The notes: generated by a model from the sequence alone, not told the origin. A stretch of 21,316 nt of DNA from Bacteroidales bacterium (GCA_025350365.1 JANXXY010000254.1:1-21316); one strand, 5' to 3'. Shown: positions 7,418 to 15,633, counted from the first letter of the stretch. Numbers and translations: made by a program.

Positions 7418-8599
7418 TTAAAAAAACTTTAAACAAACAGGCTTTGGTATCTCAGACCGAAGTCCGGTTTCAATCAGTTTACCAGTTGCTGAATCTATAC
7501 GAAAAGTGATTACATTATCAGAATCCTGATTTGCCACCAAAAGGAATGTTCCTGTTGGGTCAATAACAAAATTTCTGGGTGCTTTACCGAACACTGTTTG
7601 ATGACCAATAATCTTTAACTCACCGGTATTCTGATTAATAGAATACATAGCAATGTTATTGACTTCAGCACGGTTTGATGCATAGAGGTATTTCCCGGAA
7701 GGAGCAATATGAATATCTGCCGATCCTGCAAATACAGACTGACCTTCAGACAAAGTAGATATTGTCTGAAAACGGGTGAAATCTCCGGTAGACTTATTCA
7801 GATTAGAAGCTTCAATAGTTCCGTTGAGCTCATTAATAACATAAACCCATTTCTGGTTAGAATGGAAAGTAAGATGACGGGGTCCAGCCCCGGAATTTGC
7901 CATAAACTCCTTCACTAATGTAAGTTTCCCCTGTTTATCAAGTGTATATTGTATTATTTTATCTGTACCCAAATCAGTTGAATAAACATAATTACTTAAT
8001 CCAGGAATAATCATATGTGCATGAGGCCCTTCCTGACGGGGGTTTTGACCCTTTCCAAGATGCTGGTGTGTCGAACTGGCTTCCTTTAAAGAACCATCTT
8101 TATTAATGGGAAAAGCCGCAACATTTCCCGATCCATAATTGGCTAACATAGCGAAATTTCCGGTACAATCAATGCTCACATAGCACGGTCCGTTTCCCTG
8201 AGCCGAAACAGAATTAATGAATGTAAGCTGTTTTTTAATCGTATCAATTTTAAAAGCACTGATCACACCTGTTGATTTCTGTTTATCGCCTTCTACTTCA
8301 CTTACAGCATACAACCACTGTTTATTTGGATGAATGGCTAAATACGAAGGGTTTACTGTTTCACAGGTGCTTACATAACTCAATGCCCCAGTTTTTCGGT
8401 TCATCTCATACAAATAAATACCTTTGGACTTACTATTTTTTGTATAAGTACCAACAAATAAAAGTAAGGGCTTATCTATTGTAAAACTGCTTTTTAAATC
8501 AGGTAGGGTCTTATTATCAGAAACAATTGTAAATGATGTTGAAAACAAACCAATTGATCCAAAAAGTATCGCTTTAGAAATTATTTTATGTAAAACCAT
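7418..8599 (-). CDS. Exported beta-propeller lactonase-family protein
   Basis: A 393-residue member of the seven-bladed lactonase family (the fold of E. coli YbhE/Pgl). Recognisable elements are LLFVGTYT near 50, GIYLYEMNRKTGALSYVS, then repeating blade motifs such as NPSYLAIHPNKQWLYAVSE, GPRHLTFHSNQKWVYVINE, DIHIAPSGKYLYASNR and APRNFVIDPTGTFLLVANQD. The hydrophobic start (residues 5-25) is a signal peptide, so it acts in the periplasm or outside the cell and is unlikely to hydrolyse cytoplasmic 6-phosphogluconolactone. The substrate is unknown. It is last in a probable operon: its ATG lies 24 bp after the OB-fold gene, which follows yceI by 12 bp. Confidence 0.87.
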   Translation of the reverse strand: MVLHKIISKAILFGSIGLFSTSFTIVSDNKTLPDLKSSFTIDKPLLLFVGTYTKNSKSKGIYLYEMNRKTGALSYVSTCETVNPSYLAIHPNKQWLYAVSEVEGDKQKSTGVISAFKIDTIKKQLTFINSVSAQGNGPCYVSIDCTGNFAMLANYGSGNVAAFPINKDGSLKEASSTHQHLGKGQNPRQEGPHAHMIIPGLSNYVYSTDLGTDKIIQYTLDKQGKLTLVKEFMANSGAGPRHLTFHSNQKWVYVINELNGTIEASNLNKSTGDFTRFQTISTLSEGQSVFAGSADIHIAPSGKYLYASNRAEVNNIAMYSINQNTGELKIIGHQTVFGKAPRNFVIDPTGTFLLVANQDSDNVITFRIDSATGKLIETGLRSEIPKPVCLKFF

Positions 8600-8623
8600 A
8601 TTTAATAAATTTAATCAGGTTAC

Positions 8624-9046
8624 TTATTTCACTATCGAACACTTTGTTAATACTACGTCCATTAGAAAACCGGTACAGATCCCTTTTACTGAAATTACTT
8701 GTCCCGCTTTAATGGAATTTTTGTCTAATTCGGTTTTATAAAAGCTACACATCACACCCGTTGATTCCTCTTTTTTCTTTAAATACACCGATATTTCCTG
8801 ATCCTTTTCAGTAATATTATCAATATTGCCGGTTACTGCTACCACCTTATTTAAATACAAGGTATTTGTGGAATCTTCATTAGAGGAATAAGCTTTAATC
8901 AAAGCATCAGCTTCAATCACAACCTCAGTTTTTTTTGATGCCACACTCGTGTCCGCTGGTCTAAACATCCAATGCCATCCCATAAAACCCAGCAAAACTG
9001 CCAAAACAATTCCAGCCAAAAAAAATCTTTTTGTATTGTATGTCAT
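8624..9046 (-). CDS. Membrane-anchored OB-fold (tRNA_anti-like) protein
   Basis: A 140-residue protein with one N-terminal membrane helix (about 7-27) and a periplasmic domain starting near residue 43. The domain pattern KVVAVTGNIDNI, ISVYLKKKEE, VMCSFYKTE, AGQVISVKGICTGFLMDVVL and KCSIVK is that of the tRNA_anti-like OB-fold family common in Bacteroidota. A ligand is not known; the name reflects fold only and tRNA binding is not implied. Two cysteines (in VMCSFY and KGICTG) are conserved-looking and may form a disulfide. It sits 12 bp after yceI and 24 bp before the lactonase, so the three are almost certainly co-transcribed. Confidence 0.8.
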   Translation of the reverse strand: MTYNTKRFFLAGIVLAVLLGFMGWHWMFRPADTSVASKKTEVVIEADALIKAYSSNEDSTNTLYLNKVVAVTGNIDNITEKDQEISVYLKKKEESTGVMCSFYKTELDKNSIKAGQVISVKGICTGFLMDVVLTKCSIVK

Positions 9047-9058
9047 TTACTTACAATT

Positions 9059-9607
9059 TTAATATGGATTATAGGTAATATCTACATTTACTTCCATTTC
9101 TTTAGCTATCTTATTTTCAACTAATTGTGGTATTTTAATATCAAAATTCTGGGGAACAAGGACAAATTTTGCCATCGCTGTAATAGTGGTTCCTTTTACC
9201 TGAATGGAACCCTTGGTAGTAAAAGGCTTTGTAACTCCATGAAGTGACAAATCGCCGGTTACTTCTGCAGGATAAACGCCATCTTTTTTAAAATCTACTT
9301 TTGAATAATTGGTAATTTTTCCCTTGAAGCTGGCCTTTGGAAATTTATCAGATTCCATATAATTTTCATTGAAATGCTCCTGCATCAGAGCCACTTTAAA
9401 TTCAAAAGCTTTTTCAAGAAGAGTAAAAACTATTTCTCCATTTGATACATCAAGAATACTTGCCACCTGACGGTTATCAGCTTCAATATTTTCCATGGGC
9501 GTATGCGAGTAAAATCTGATGTGACCATTTTTGGAAACATACTTTTGTGCACTGGCAAATTGAAAGGATACAATTAAAAAGAATAAAGCAAGAATTTTAG
9601 ATTTCAT
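9059..9607 (-). CDS. Secreted YceI-family protein
   Basis: YceI proteins form lipocalin-like barrels that bind isoprenoid or other long lipids in the periplasm. Here the start is placed at the ATG 9605-9607, giving MKSKILALFFLIVSFQFASA as signal peptide and a total of 182 residues; an upstream in-frame start would add 12 polar residues before the signal. Family motifs include HIRFYSHTPMENIEA, MQEHFNENYMESDKFP, ASFKGKI and VTGDLSLHGVTKPF. It is the first gene of a tight yceI-OB-lactonase operon and lies downstream of the DUF5777/cytochrome genes on the same strand. A role in binding a quinone or other lipid for the nearby cytochromes is possible but inferred from location only. Confidence 0.9.
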   Translation of the reverse strand: MKSKILALFFLIVSFQFASAQKYVSKNGHIRFYSHTPMENIEADNRQVASILDVSNGEIVFTLLEKAFEFKVALMQEHFNENYMESDKFPKASFKGKITNYSKVDFKKDGVYPAEVTGDLSLHGVTKPFTTKGSIQVKGTTITAMAKFVLVPQNFDIKIPQLVENKIAKEMEVNVDITYNPY

Positions 9608-9883
9608 GGTTATAAAATTTAAATCATAAGTATCAAGGCGCAAGCAATAAACAATTCATTCAGGTAGGTCGTAATCAACACTTCGTTAAATTTGAAAATT
9701 TGAAAATAATTGGATAATAACTAGTTACGATTAATTTCATTTTTTGAATTTGCACTCATTATCAAGACATTAAAAAATATACCGAAGTATTACGTAATAT
9801 TAAGTGATGAAAAAAGTTTTATTACTTTATGCTCAGTATTATACTTACGGCATATTTACTAAACACTAAACAAATATAAATGT

Positions 9884-10783
9884 TTATTTCAATGCAAACA
9901 CTCTGGAGATATTAAAACCAAAATGGATACCACCATTGCCCCATCTGCTGTTCGTGTCCGTAATAAATCCTTTTTCTATCATTGCTTCAGAATTAGATAA
10001 AAAAAGCTGAAACACATGGCCCCCGGTTTCAATGTCAAAGCCAATGGACAGAGGATCATATGTTTTCGTACTTCGGAAATCGTTTATCGGAGGAATTACG
10101 TAATAATATTCTGCATTGAACGATATCCGTTTCGTAAGTTTGTACCTTATACCTGCACCAACTGCTGCAACATCATTGGGATCCAGCTCGGATGGAACTA
10201 AATTCCGATGGACAATGGTTGGGTTAATTTCGAGTGAGAACCGCTCATTAAATTTACGGGCAATGAGAACCTGATATACATAACTAAAACGTGACCAATA
10301 TGGAACACTTTTCCCTGCCAATCCCATTTCACCGGGGTAAAGCGTATTAAGCGAAGATGATGAAAATAGAGATAATGAAATCGGCATATTTCTGGCGCCT
10401 TTTGATTGTCTTAGGACGGAAAATTTTAGAAATCCGTCATACGTTTTTTCAAATGTTCCCCGGCCTAATCCAACCATCATCCAATTTGTAAGACCATATT
10501 CCAGACTAAAGTGAATGTAAGCCTGATCTAATCCCCAAAGATTATGTCCTCCGGTATTTAATTGTCCAAACCTGTGTGAAATCCGGAAATCGAGCTGATG
10601 AGCCGGCATTCGCTCAATTGAATGCCCGTTCACTATTCGTGTTGATTTAAATGTCGCAGTAGTATAATCTATATTATTATTGGTGGCCTCGTTCAACATT
10701 TTGTCAATATCTTGTGCATTAAGAGCTCCGATAAATCCCAATAGAATTGTTAACATCAACAACTTAAAATGCATATTTTTCAT
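9884..10783 (-). CDS. DUF5777-type outer-membrane beta-barrel
   Basis: Starting at the ATG 10781-10783, the 299-residue protein has a signal peptide (MKNMHFKLLMLTILLGFIGA, then LNAQ). Family-typical stretches follow: FKSTRIVNGHSIERM, LDFRISHRFGQLNTGG, LWGLDQAYIHF, LTNWMMVGLGRGTFEKTYDG and FLKFSVLRQSKGA. The rest is alternating beta strands with aromatic girdles, consistent with an outer-membrane barrel of roughly 14 strands. DUF5777 proteins have no established function. A longer in-frame start at 10822 would add 13 residues before the signal and is less likely. It lies between two lipoprotein cytochrome genes and yceI, same strand, with an 81-120 bp gap to the monoheme gene. A role as a pore or outer-membrane partner for the cytochromes is inference. 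Confidence 0.82.
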   Translation of the reverse strand: MKNMHFKLLMLTILLGFIGALNAQDIDKMLNEATNNNIDYTTATFKSTRIVNGHSIERMPAHQLDFRISHRFGQLNTGGHNLWGLDQAYIHFSLEYGLTNWMMVGLGRGTFEKTYDGFLKFSVLRQSKGARNMPISLSLFSSSSLNTLYPGEMGLAGKSVPYWSRFSYVYQVLIARKFNERFSLEINPTIVHRNLVPSELDPNDVAAVGAGIRYKLTKRISFNAEYYYVIPPINDFRSTKTYDPLSIGFDIETGGHVFQLFLSNSEAMIEKGFITDTNSRWGNGGIHFGFNISRVFALK

Positions 10784-10903
10784 AAAGATGTAGTTTGATT
10801 TAAAAGTAGATAAAGGTTGCATTGGTAAATTCCATAACTTATATGTAGGGTGTTTTTCATGTGTTGAAGGTGATATTTAGGCTTATGATTTTTTCACTTT
10901 GAT

Positions 10904-11284
10904 TTATTTTTGGGGTGACTGGATCGAAATCCATTTTTTTATCGCATTGATACTACAATCATCAAGAGAACCTGATGGAGGCATGGCTTTTGAACCTGTA
11001 AATCCACTCGTATGAAGAATACTCCCAAGAAGCTGCCCATTATCCACTTGTGTTTTCACGTTCGAATATGAATCAAGAATTGCATTACCATGAGGATTTA
11101 AAGTGTTATGACAGGTAACACAATTGTCGTTCAAAATTTTTGATATGGCTCCATCGTATATTACCGGAGATATTGTGTCGGTGCAAATAGTATTTAGTGT
11201 TGGAAAAAGGAATTCTTTGCTATCGTAGTAACAACCGGATAATAAGAATAATCCTATAACTATACTAACTAACAATGGTTTCAT
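10904..11284 (-). CDS. Monoheme c-type cytochrome lipoprotein
   Basis: A 126-residue lipoprotein with signal peptide and lipobox LLSGC (Cys18). A single heme c site CVTCH is at 55-59 in ILNDNCVTCHN, and MPP at 101-103 supplies the likely distal Met. The order of elements (N-terminal cysteine-bearing strand, CxxCH, D-SYSNVK, MPPSG, then a C-terminal amphipathic helix KKWI) matches the planctomycete-type cytochrome c-like domain and also residues 30-125 of the pentaheme neighbour, so the two are paralogues. Cys34 and Cys110 may pair as a disulfide. It is attached to a membrane by lipid and faces the periplasm or cell surface. It is 72 bp downstream of the pentaheme gene, probably in one operon. 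Confidence 0.85.
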   Translation of the reverse strand: MKPLLVSIVIGLFLLSGCYYDSKEFLFPTLNTICTDTISPVIYDGAISKILNDNCVTCHNTLNPHGNAILDSYSNVKTQVDNGQLLGSILHTSGFTGSKAMPPSGSLDDCSINAIKKWISIQSPQK

Positions 11285-11356
11285 TTACAATTTGTTTAAT
11301 TAAAATAAGTGGAATAGTGTCAAAATAAATTTATGATTTAACTTTTTTGTAAAGTG

Positions 11357-12574
11357 TTAATCACCGGAACCTGATGAACTCTGAAGCGCAACAGAAATAG
11401 CACTAATTTGTGCAGCACTCAATGTGGATAAATAATTCATTACTCCAATACTTTTTATAGCCTCATTAATTTTTGAAGTTGAAGCTTGGCCTGCTGATGA
11501 AGTGGCTAATGAACTATGACATCTGGCACAGGAAGCTGCATAAAGAGCTTTCCCGTCCGGGTTGGCATTTGGTGTTCCAACTAAGACATCAGCAATGGCC
11601 TGTTTTTGAGCGGTTGTAAGTATTGATAGACTTTTCATATCGGGAACCACACTGATACCAGACTGAATTTGAGTTGCTGTAGCTCCAATTTTCGCGGAGG
11701 ATGCCAACGGGCCATGACAGTTTGCGCAATAACTTGAATAGAGTATAGCCCCGTCAGTGGAAGTTATGGGTATGCCTGCCAACACTTTGATGATAGCCTG
11801 TTGCTGCGCCAACGTAAGTATTGATAATTTTTGCATATTAGAAACTGTATTAATACCTGTCTGCAGTTGAGTTATCGTGGCTCCTATTTTTGACGAGGTA
11901 GCCAATAGTCCATGACAGCTAACACAATATGCGGAGTAAAGAACTGCTCCGTCAACTGAAGATGTCGGGGCACCAGCCAATACACCTGCAATAGCCTGTT
12001 TCTGAGCCTCACTGAGTAGTGAAAGATTTTTCATTATCGCTACTGTGCTAATGCCATTTTGAATTTGGGCTGCCGAAGCGCCCATTTTTGCCGAGGTAGC
12101 AAGTGGTCCGTGACACCCGGCACAATAAGTAGAATAAAGAACTGCCCCGTCAGTGGAAGCTATTGGTTGAATTGGAGATATTGAAGAATTTGGAGAACAA
12201 ATTATATTGTTGGCTCCCTGCGCAATCCAGACTTCAAGTATGGTAAGTTGTTCTTTCGATAAAGCCTTGTTAGGAGGCATCATATTCGGATTGTTTGGGC
12301 TGCTTACAATATTATACAACTTGCTGGCCCATGGCTTACCTGGATTAACAAGATTTAGGGCATTATTATAAACAGAATCAATTACATATCCTCCTTTTGC
12401 ACCATTATTACTATGACATACTGAACATTGAGCAACCAGTATAGGCGCAACCTGGGTATTAAAACATATGATGCTAAGTTTCTCCAACCCTTGAGGATCA
12501 TGCTTGCACGATGATAATATGCCTACAAAAAAACAAAAAACAAGTAATAAAACACCAGTTGATATGCGTCGCAT
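11357..12574 (-). CDS. Pentaheme c-type cytochrome lipoprotein with four tandem modules
   Basis: A 405-residue lipoprotein (lipobox LSSC, Cys23) with five CxxCH heme sites at residues 50, 151, 217, 283 and 349. The first lies in a planctomycete-type domain with an MMPP motif at 98-101. The other four lie in tandem mini-cytochrome modules spaced by exactly 66 residues (about 141-206, 207-272, 273-338, 339-404). Each has DGxxLY, CxxCH, a Gln/Ile-rich helix and a Met at 181, 247, 313 and 379 that is the likely distal heme ligand, followed by LSxL and an AQ-rich helix. Modules 1-3 are closely similar and module 4 is more diverged. No terminal-oxidase or enzyme domain is present, so it looks like an electron-carrying wire or capacitor. 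First gene of the minus-strand run with the monoheme cytochrome and DUF5777. Confidence 0.9.
   Translation of the reverse strand: MRRISTGVLLLVFCFFVGILSSCKHDPQGLEKLSIICFNTQVAPILVAQCSVCHSNNGAKGGYVIDSVYNNALNLVNPGKPWASKLYNIVSSPNNPNMMPPNKALSKEQLTILEVWIAQGANNIICSPNSSISPIQPIASTDGAVLYSTYCAGCHGPLATSAKMGASAAQIQNGISTVAIMKNLSLLSEAQKQAIAGVLAGAPTSSVDGAVLYSAYCVSCHGLLATSSKIGATITQLQTGINTVSNMQKLSILTLAQQQAIIKVLAGIPITSTDGAILYSSYCANCHGPLASSAKIGATATQIQSGISVVPDMKSLSILTTAQKQAIADVLVGTPNANPDGKALYAASCARCHSSLATSSAGQASTSKINEAIKSIGVMNYLSTLSAAQISAISVALQSSSGSGD
11363..12154 (-). repeat. Four in-frame 198-bp tandem repeats (heme modules)
   Basis: Four consecutive 198-bp units code for the 66-residue cytochrome modules. Heme cysteines and distal Met residues recur at exactly 66-residue intervals with no insertion or deletion. 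This indicates expansion by in-frame duplication, with the unit nearest the stop codon being the oldest or least constrained. Confidence 0.9.
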
Positions 12575-12965
12575 GCCATAAATTTAAATTACGTCTAAAA
12601 TTACAAATATTTTATAAGAAAATTTAAAAAATGGATTTTGTTGGGATAAATTATATATTTTAATAAACCATTAACAATAACGATATTTAGATCTGAATAT
12701 TTTATATAAATATATTTATTCACTACTTCGACTAACCATAAATAACTGATTGTCATTTCAAACGAAGTGAGAAATCTCAAAGTCAAATTGGTTCTCGGTT
12801 ACCACTGACAATAGTTCGGTAAAGTTTCAACTTTTGCATTTTTATAAAATGTAATACGTTGAAATACATAGAAATAAAGAAATATTTCAATATATATCTA
12901 AGTATTTCATTTTAAGAATATTGCTGAAAATTTACCGAAGTGCTGTACTGATAAAAATATTTATT
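12575..12965. other. 391-bp gene-free region rich in inverted repeats
   Basis: No credible gene is present. The stretch must hold the promoter of the pentaheme operon and the end of the threonine aldolase transcript, although no clean TAnnTTTG was found. It contains a degenerate intergenic repeat with a small hairpin (12751-12780). It also holds a long-range inverted repeat, TTCGGTAAAGTTTC (12815-12828) against GAAAATTTACCGAA (12926-12939), 13 of 14 pairing. Nested inside are TTGAAATA (12859-12866) against TATTTCAA (12883-12890), and GAAATAC (12861-12867) against GTATTTC (12902-12908). Confidence 0.6.
12751..12780. repeat. Degenerate intergenic REP-like repeat
   Basis: TGTCATTTCA-AACGAAGTGA-GAAATCTCAA resembles a short intergenic repeat seen many times in some Bacteroidota genomes, whose minus-strand translation gives the tell-tale RFLTSFEMT. 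ATTTC (12755-12759) and GAAAT (12771-12775) form a small stem. Recognition is from memory of the consensus; only one copy lies in this window. Confidence 0.45.
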
Positions 12966-13994
12966 TTAGAATTTTTTCAACAAGGTCACAAATTTTATAA
13001 TATCAGCCTCTTGCGTATCCCAAGATGTCATCCAGCGCACTTCATTAGTTTCTTCATTCCAAACATAAAAGAAAAATTGTTCCTGTAAGGTGGCGATAAT
13101 TTCCTTTGGCACAATAGCAAAAACGCCATTCGCACTAACTTCCTGAGTAATTTTAATTTCTTTAATGGTAGATATTTCTGATGCAAGCAATTGTGCCATC
13201 TTGTTGGCATGGGTTGCATTCTGTTTCCATAGATCGTTTTCAAAATATGCCAAAAATTGCCCCGATACAAAACGCATTTTAGAGGCAAGCTGCATCCCTT
13301 GTTTTCTATAATATTTGAAATTTATATCTAAACCTTCCTTCAGAAAAACAATGGCTTCACCATACATCAAACCGTTTTTGGTTCCTCCAAACGACAAAAC
13401 ATCTACTCCTGTATCAGTAATCATTTCCTTAAAAGATATTCCAAGGCTTGCGGCTGCATTAGCCAGACGGGCTCCATCAACATGCAGGTACATGTTATAT
13501 TCATGGGCAAGATCAGCCAACCCCTTAATTTCCCGAGGTATATAAACCGTTCCAAGTTCTGTCGATTGAGTTATCGAGATTACCTTAGGCTGTGCATGAT
13601 GCTCAAAACCAAATCCGTGTAATTGTTTTTTAATATCGGCAGGTGCCAATTTTCCGTTTGGGGTCGGAATGGTGATCAACTTACAACCAGTAAATTTTTC
13701 AGGCGCACCACACTCATCCACATTGATATGTGCTGTTTCAGCGCAAATAATGGCATGATACGAATTGGTAATCGCTTTAAGACTTAATACATTGGCGGCT
13801 GTACCTAAAAAAACAAAGTAAGTAGATGCCTGTTTTCCAAAGATTTCCTTGAATTTTTGAACCGCTTCATCGGTGAATCTATCGCCGCCATAAGCGATGG
13901 CGTGACCAATATTAACTTCTGATAATTTTTTGAGTACGTCCGGATGCACACCTGCGTTATTGTCACTGGCGAAGCCTCGTTTGTTTTGTTCCAT
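12966..13994 (-). CDS. ltaE: Low-specificity L-threonine aldolase
   Basis: A PLP-dependent fold-type I lyase that splits L-threonine or allo-threonine into glycine and acetaldehyde in the cytoplasm. The 342-residue length and the motifs fit: SDNNAGVHP at the start, YGGDRFTDEA near 35-44, the ring-stacking region ETAHI with His89, HVDGARLANAAA with the PLP-pyridine Asp173, and SFGGTKNG with the Schiff-base Lys206. The gene starts 32 bp after the prfC stop on the same strand, so it is likely co-transcribed as a second gene. Related beta-eliminating lyases cannot be completely excluded, but the HVDGAR and GGTKNG pair is typical of threonine aldolases. Confidence 0.88.
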   Translation of the reverse strand: MEQNKRGFASDNNAGVHPDVLKKLSEVNIGHAIAYGGDRFTDEAVQKFKEIFGKQASTYFVFLGTAANVLSLKAITNSYHAIICAETAHINVDECGAPEKFTGCKLITIPTPNGKLAPADIKKQLHGFGFEHHAQPKVISITQSTELGTVYIPREIKGLADLAHEYNMYLHVDGARLANAAASLGISFKEMITDTGVDVLSFGGTKNGLMYGEAIVFLKEGLDINFKYYRKQGMQLASKMRFVSGQFLAYFENDLWKQNATHANKMAQLLASEISTIKEIKITQEVSANGVFAIVPKEIIATLQEQFFFYVWNEETNEVRWMTSWDTQEADIIKFVTLLKKF

Positions 13995-14026
13995 ACGTTT
14001 TAAAATATTGCTCGGTACGAAGTAAA

Positions 14027-15604
14027 CTAAAATTCCGAAGTAAAAAAGAATTTAATGTTTGGAAATTTTTCCTGAGCCATCTGAAGACTATAGGAGGAAT
14101 CGGCCAGAAATACATCGCGACCATGTTTATCCTCAGCTATGTATTGATATTTACGCCTTTTAAAATCATCCAGTTCTTTTTTATCGGTACTTTGTATCCA
14201 GCATGCTTTGTATAACTGAATGGGTTCGTAACGGCACGATGCATTATACTCATGTTCAAGCCTATACTGAATAACTTCAAATTGCAGGGCGCCTACAGTA
14301 CCAATAATCTTTCGTCCACTCGACTTATTAATAAACAATTGAGCGACACCTTCGTCCATCAGTTGATCAAGACCTTTTGCTAATTGTTTGTATTTCATTG
14401 GATCGGCATTTTCAACATACCTGAATAATTCTGGTGAAAAGCTTGGTATTCCTTTAAAATGAATTTTCTCTCCTCCGGTAAGTGTATCACCAATTTTAAA
14501 ATTGCCGGTATCATGTAAACCAACGATATCGCCGGGATATGCTTCGTCAATCACCGATTTTTTATCGGCCATAAAGGAGGTTGGATTCGAAAACTTTAGC
14601 TGTTTACCGTGGCGAACATGCAAATAGTTGGTATTGCGTTCGAATTTACCCGAAACAATACGCACAAATGCAATTCTGTCGCGATGATTAGGATCCATGT
14701 TGGCATGAATTTTAAAGACAAATCCCGAGAATTTTTGTTCGTCGGGCGAAATAACCCGTTCGATGGTCGTAAAGCTTTTAGGACTTGGCGCTATTTCAAT
14801 AAAACAATTGAGCAATTCCCTGATGCCAAAGTTGTTCAATGCACTTCCAAAAAATACCGGAGCTACCCTTGCCTGAAGATAATCATCCACTTGAAAGTCA
14901 GGATATATACCTTCAATCATTTCCAAATCTTCCCGAAGCTTTTCAGCATAGCGATCAATATATTTTTCGAGTTCTTTGCTATTTATATCGTGTAATTCAA
15001 TCGATTCCCCAATGGTTTGTTTTTCTACCTCAGTAAAAAGCTGAAGGTTTTTTTCAAATAAATTATATACTCCCTGAAAAGTTTGACCATTGCTAATCGG
15101 CCAGCTTAAGGGGCGAACTTTTATTTTCAGTTCCACTTCTATTTCGTCGAGCAAGTCGAAGGGATCCCTCCCATTGCGGTCGAGTTTATTGATGAAGACC
15201 ATTACCGGTGTGTTCCGCATACGACAGACGTCCATTAATTTACGGGTTTGAGATTCAACCCCTTTGGCACTGTCTACAACAATAATAACACTATCCACAG
15301 CGGTAAGGGTGCGGAAAGTATCTTCGGCAAAATCCTGGTGACCCGGAGTGTCAAGAATGTTGATTTTAATATCTTTATAATCAAATCCCATGACCGATGT
15401 TGCGACTGAAATACCACGCTGCTTCTCAATCTCCATGAAGTCTGAAGTAGCCGTTTTTTTTATCTTATTCGATTTTACAGCGCCGGCCACATGAATAGCT
15501 CCACCGAACAATAATAGTTTTTCGGTTAAAGTGGTTTTTCCGGCATCGGGGTGACTGATAATTGCAAATGTTCTGCGTCTTTTTACTTCCTGATTATAAT
15601 CCAT
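14027..15604 (-). CDS. prfC: Peptide chain release factor 3 (RF3)
   Basis: A translational GTPase that removes RF1/RF2 from the ribosome after termination. With the ATG at 15602-15604 it has 525 residues. P-loop SHPDAGKTT is at 17-25, switch II DTPGHQDF, and the base-specificity motif NKLDRNGRDPFD; the RF3 C-terminal region contains GTVGALQFEVIQYRLEHEY. A TTG start 24 bases upstream is possible in frame but overlaps a TACTTTTG -7 box (minus strand, 15633-15626), which makes the ATG start clearly better. First gene of a probable prfC-ltaE operon, divergent from the sulfoxide reductase gene. Confidence 0.95.
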   Translation of the reverse strand: MDYNQEVKRRRTFAIISHPDAGKTTLTEKLLLFGGAIHVAGAVKSNKIKKTATSDFMEIEKQRGISVATSVMGFDYKDIKINILDTPGHQDFAEDTFRTLTAVDSVIIVVDSAKGVESQTRKLMDVCRMRNTPVMVFINKLDRNGRDPFDLLDEIEVELKIKVRPLSWPISNGQTFQGVYNLFEKNLQLFTEVEKQTIGESIELHDINSKELEKYIDRYAEKLREDLEMIEGIYPDFQVDDYLQARVAPVFFGSALNNFGIRELLNCFIEIAPSPKSFTTIERVISPDEQKFSGFVFKIHANMDPNHRDRIAFVRIVSGKFERNTNYLHVRHGKQLKFSNPTSFMADKKSVIDEAYPGDIVGLHDTGNFKIGDTLTGGEKIHFKGIPSFSPELFRYVENADPMKYKQLAKGLDQLMDEGVAQLFINKSSGRKIIGTVGALQFEVIQYRLEHEYNASCRYEPIQLYKACWIQSTDKKELDDFKRRKYQYIAEDKHGRDVFLADSSYSLQMAQEKFPNIKFFFTSEF

Positions 15605-15625
15605 TGTACTCAAAATTTCGGATTG

Positions 15626-15633
15626 CAAAAGTA
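15626..15633 (-). promoter_or_regulatory. Putative prfC -7 promoter box
   Basis: TACTTTTG on the minus strand is an exact TAnnTTTG match, 21 bp from the ATG at 15604. It implies a short leader and argues for the ATG rather than the upstream TTG start. No convincing -33 box was seen. Confidence 0.5.

Noticed and set aside
12601..12786. Minus-strand frame of 61 codons
   Set aside because: Its N-terminal RFLTSFEMT is the translation of an intergenic repeat, and the rest is AT-rich low-information sequence.
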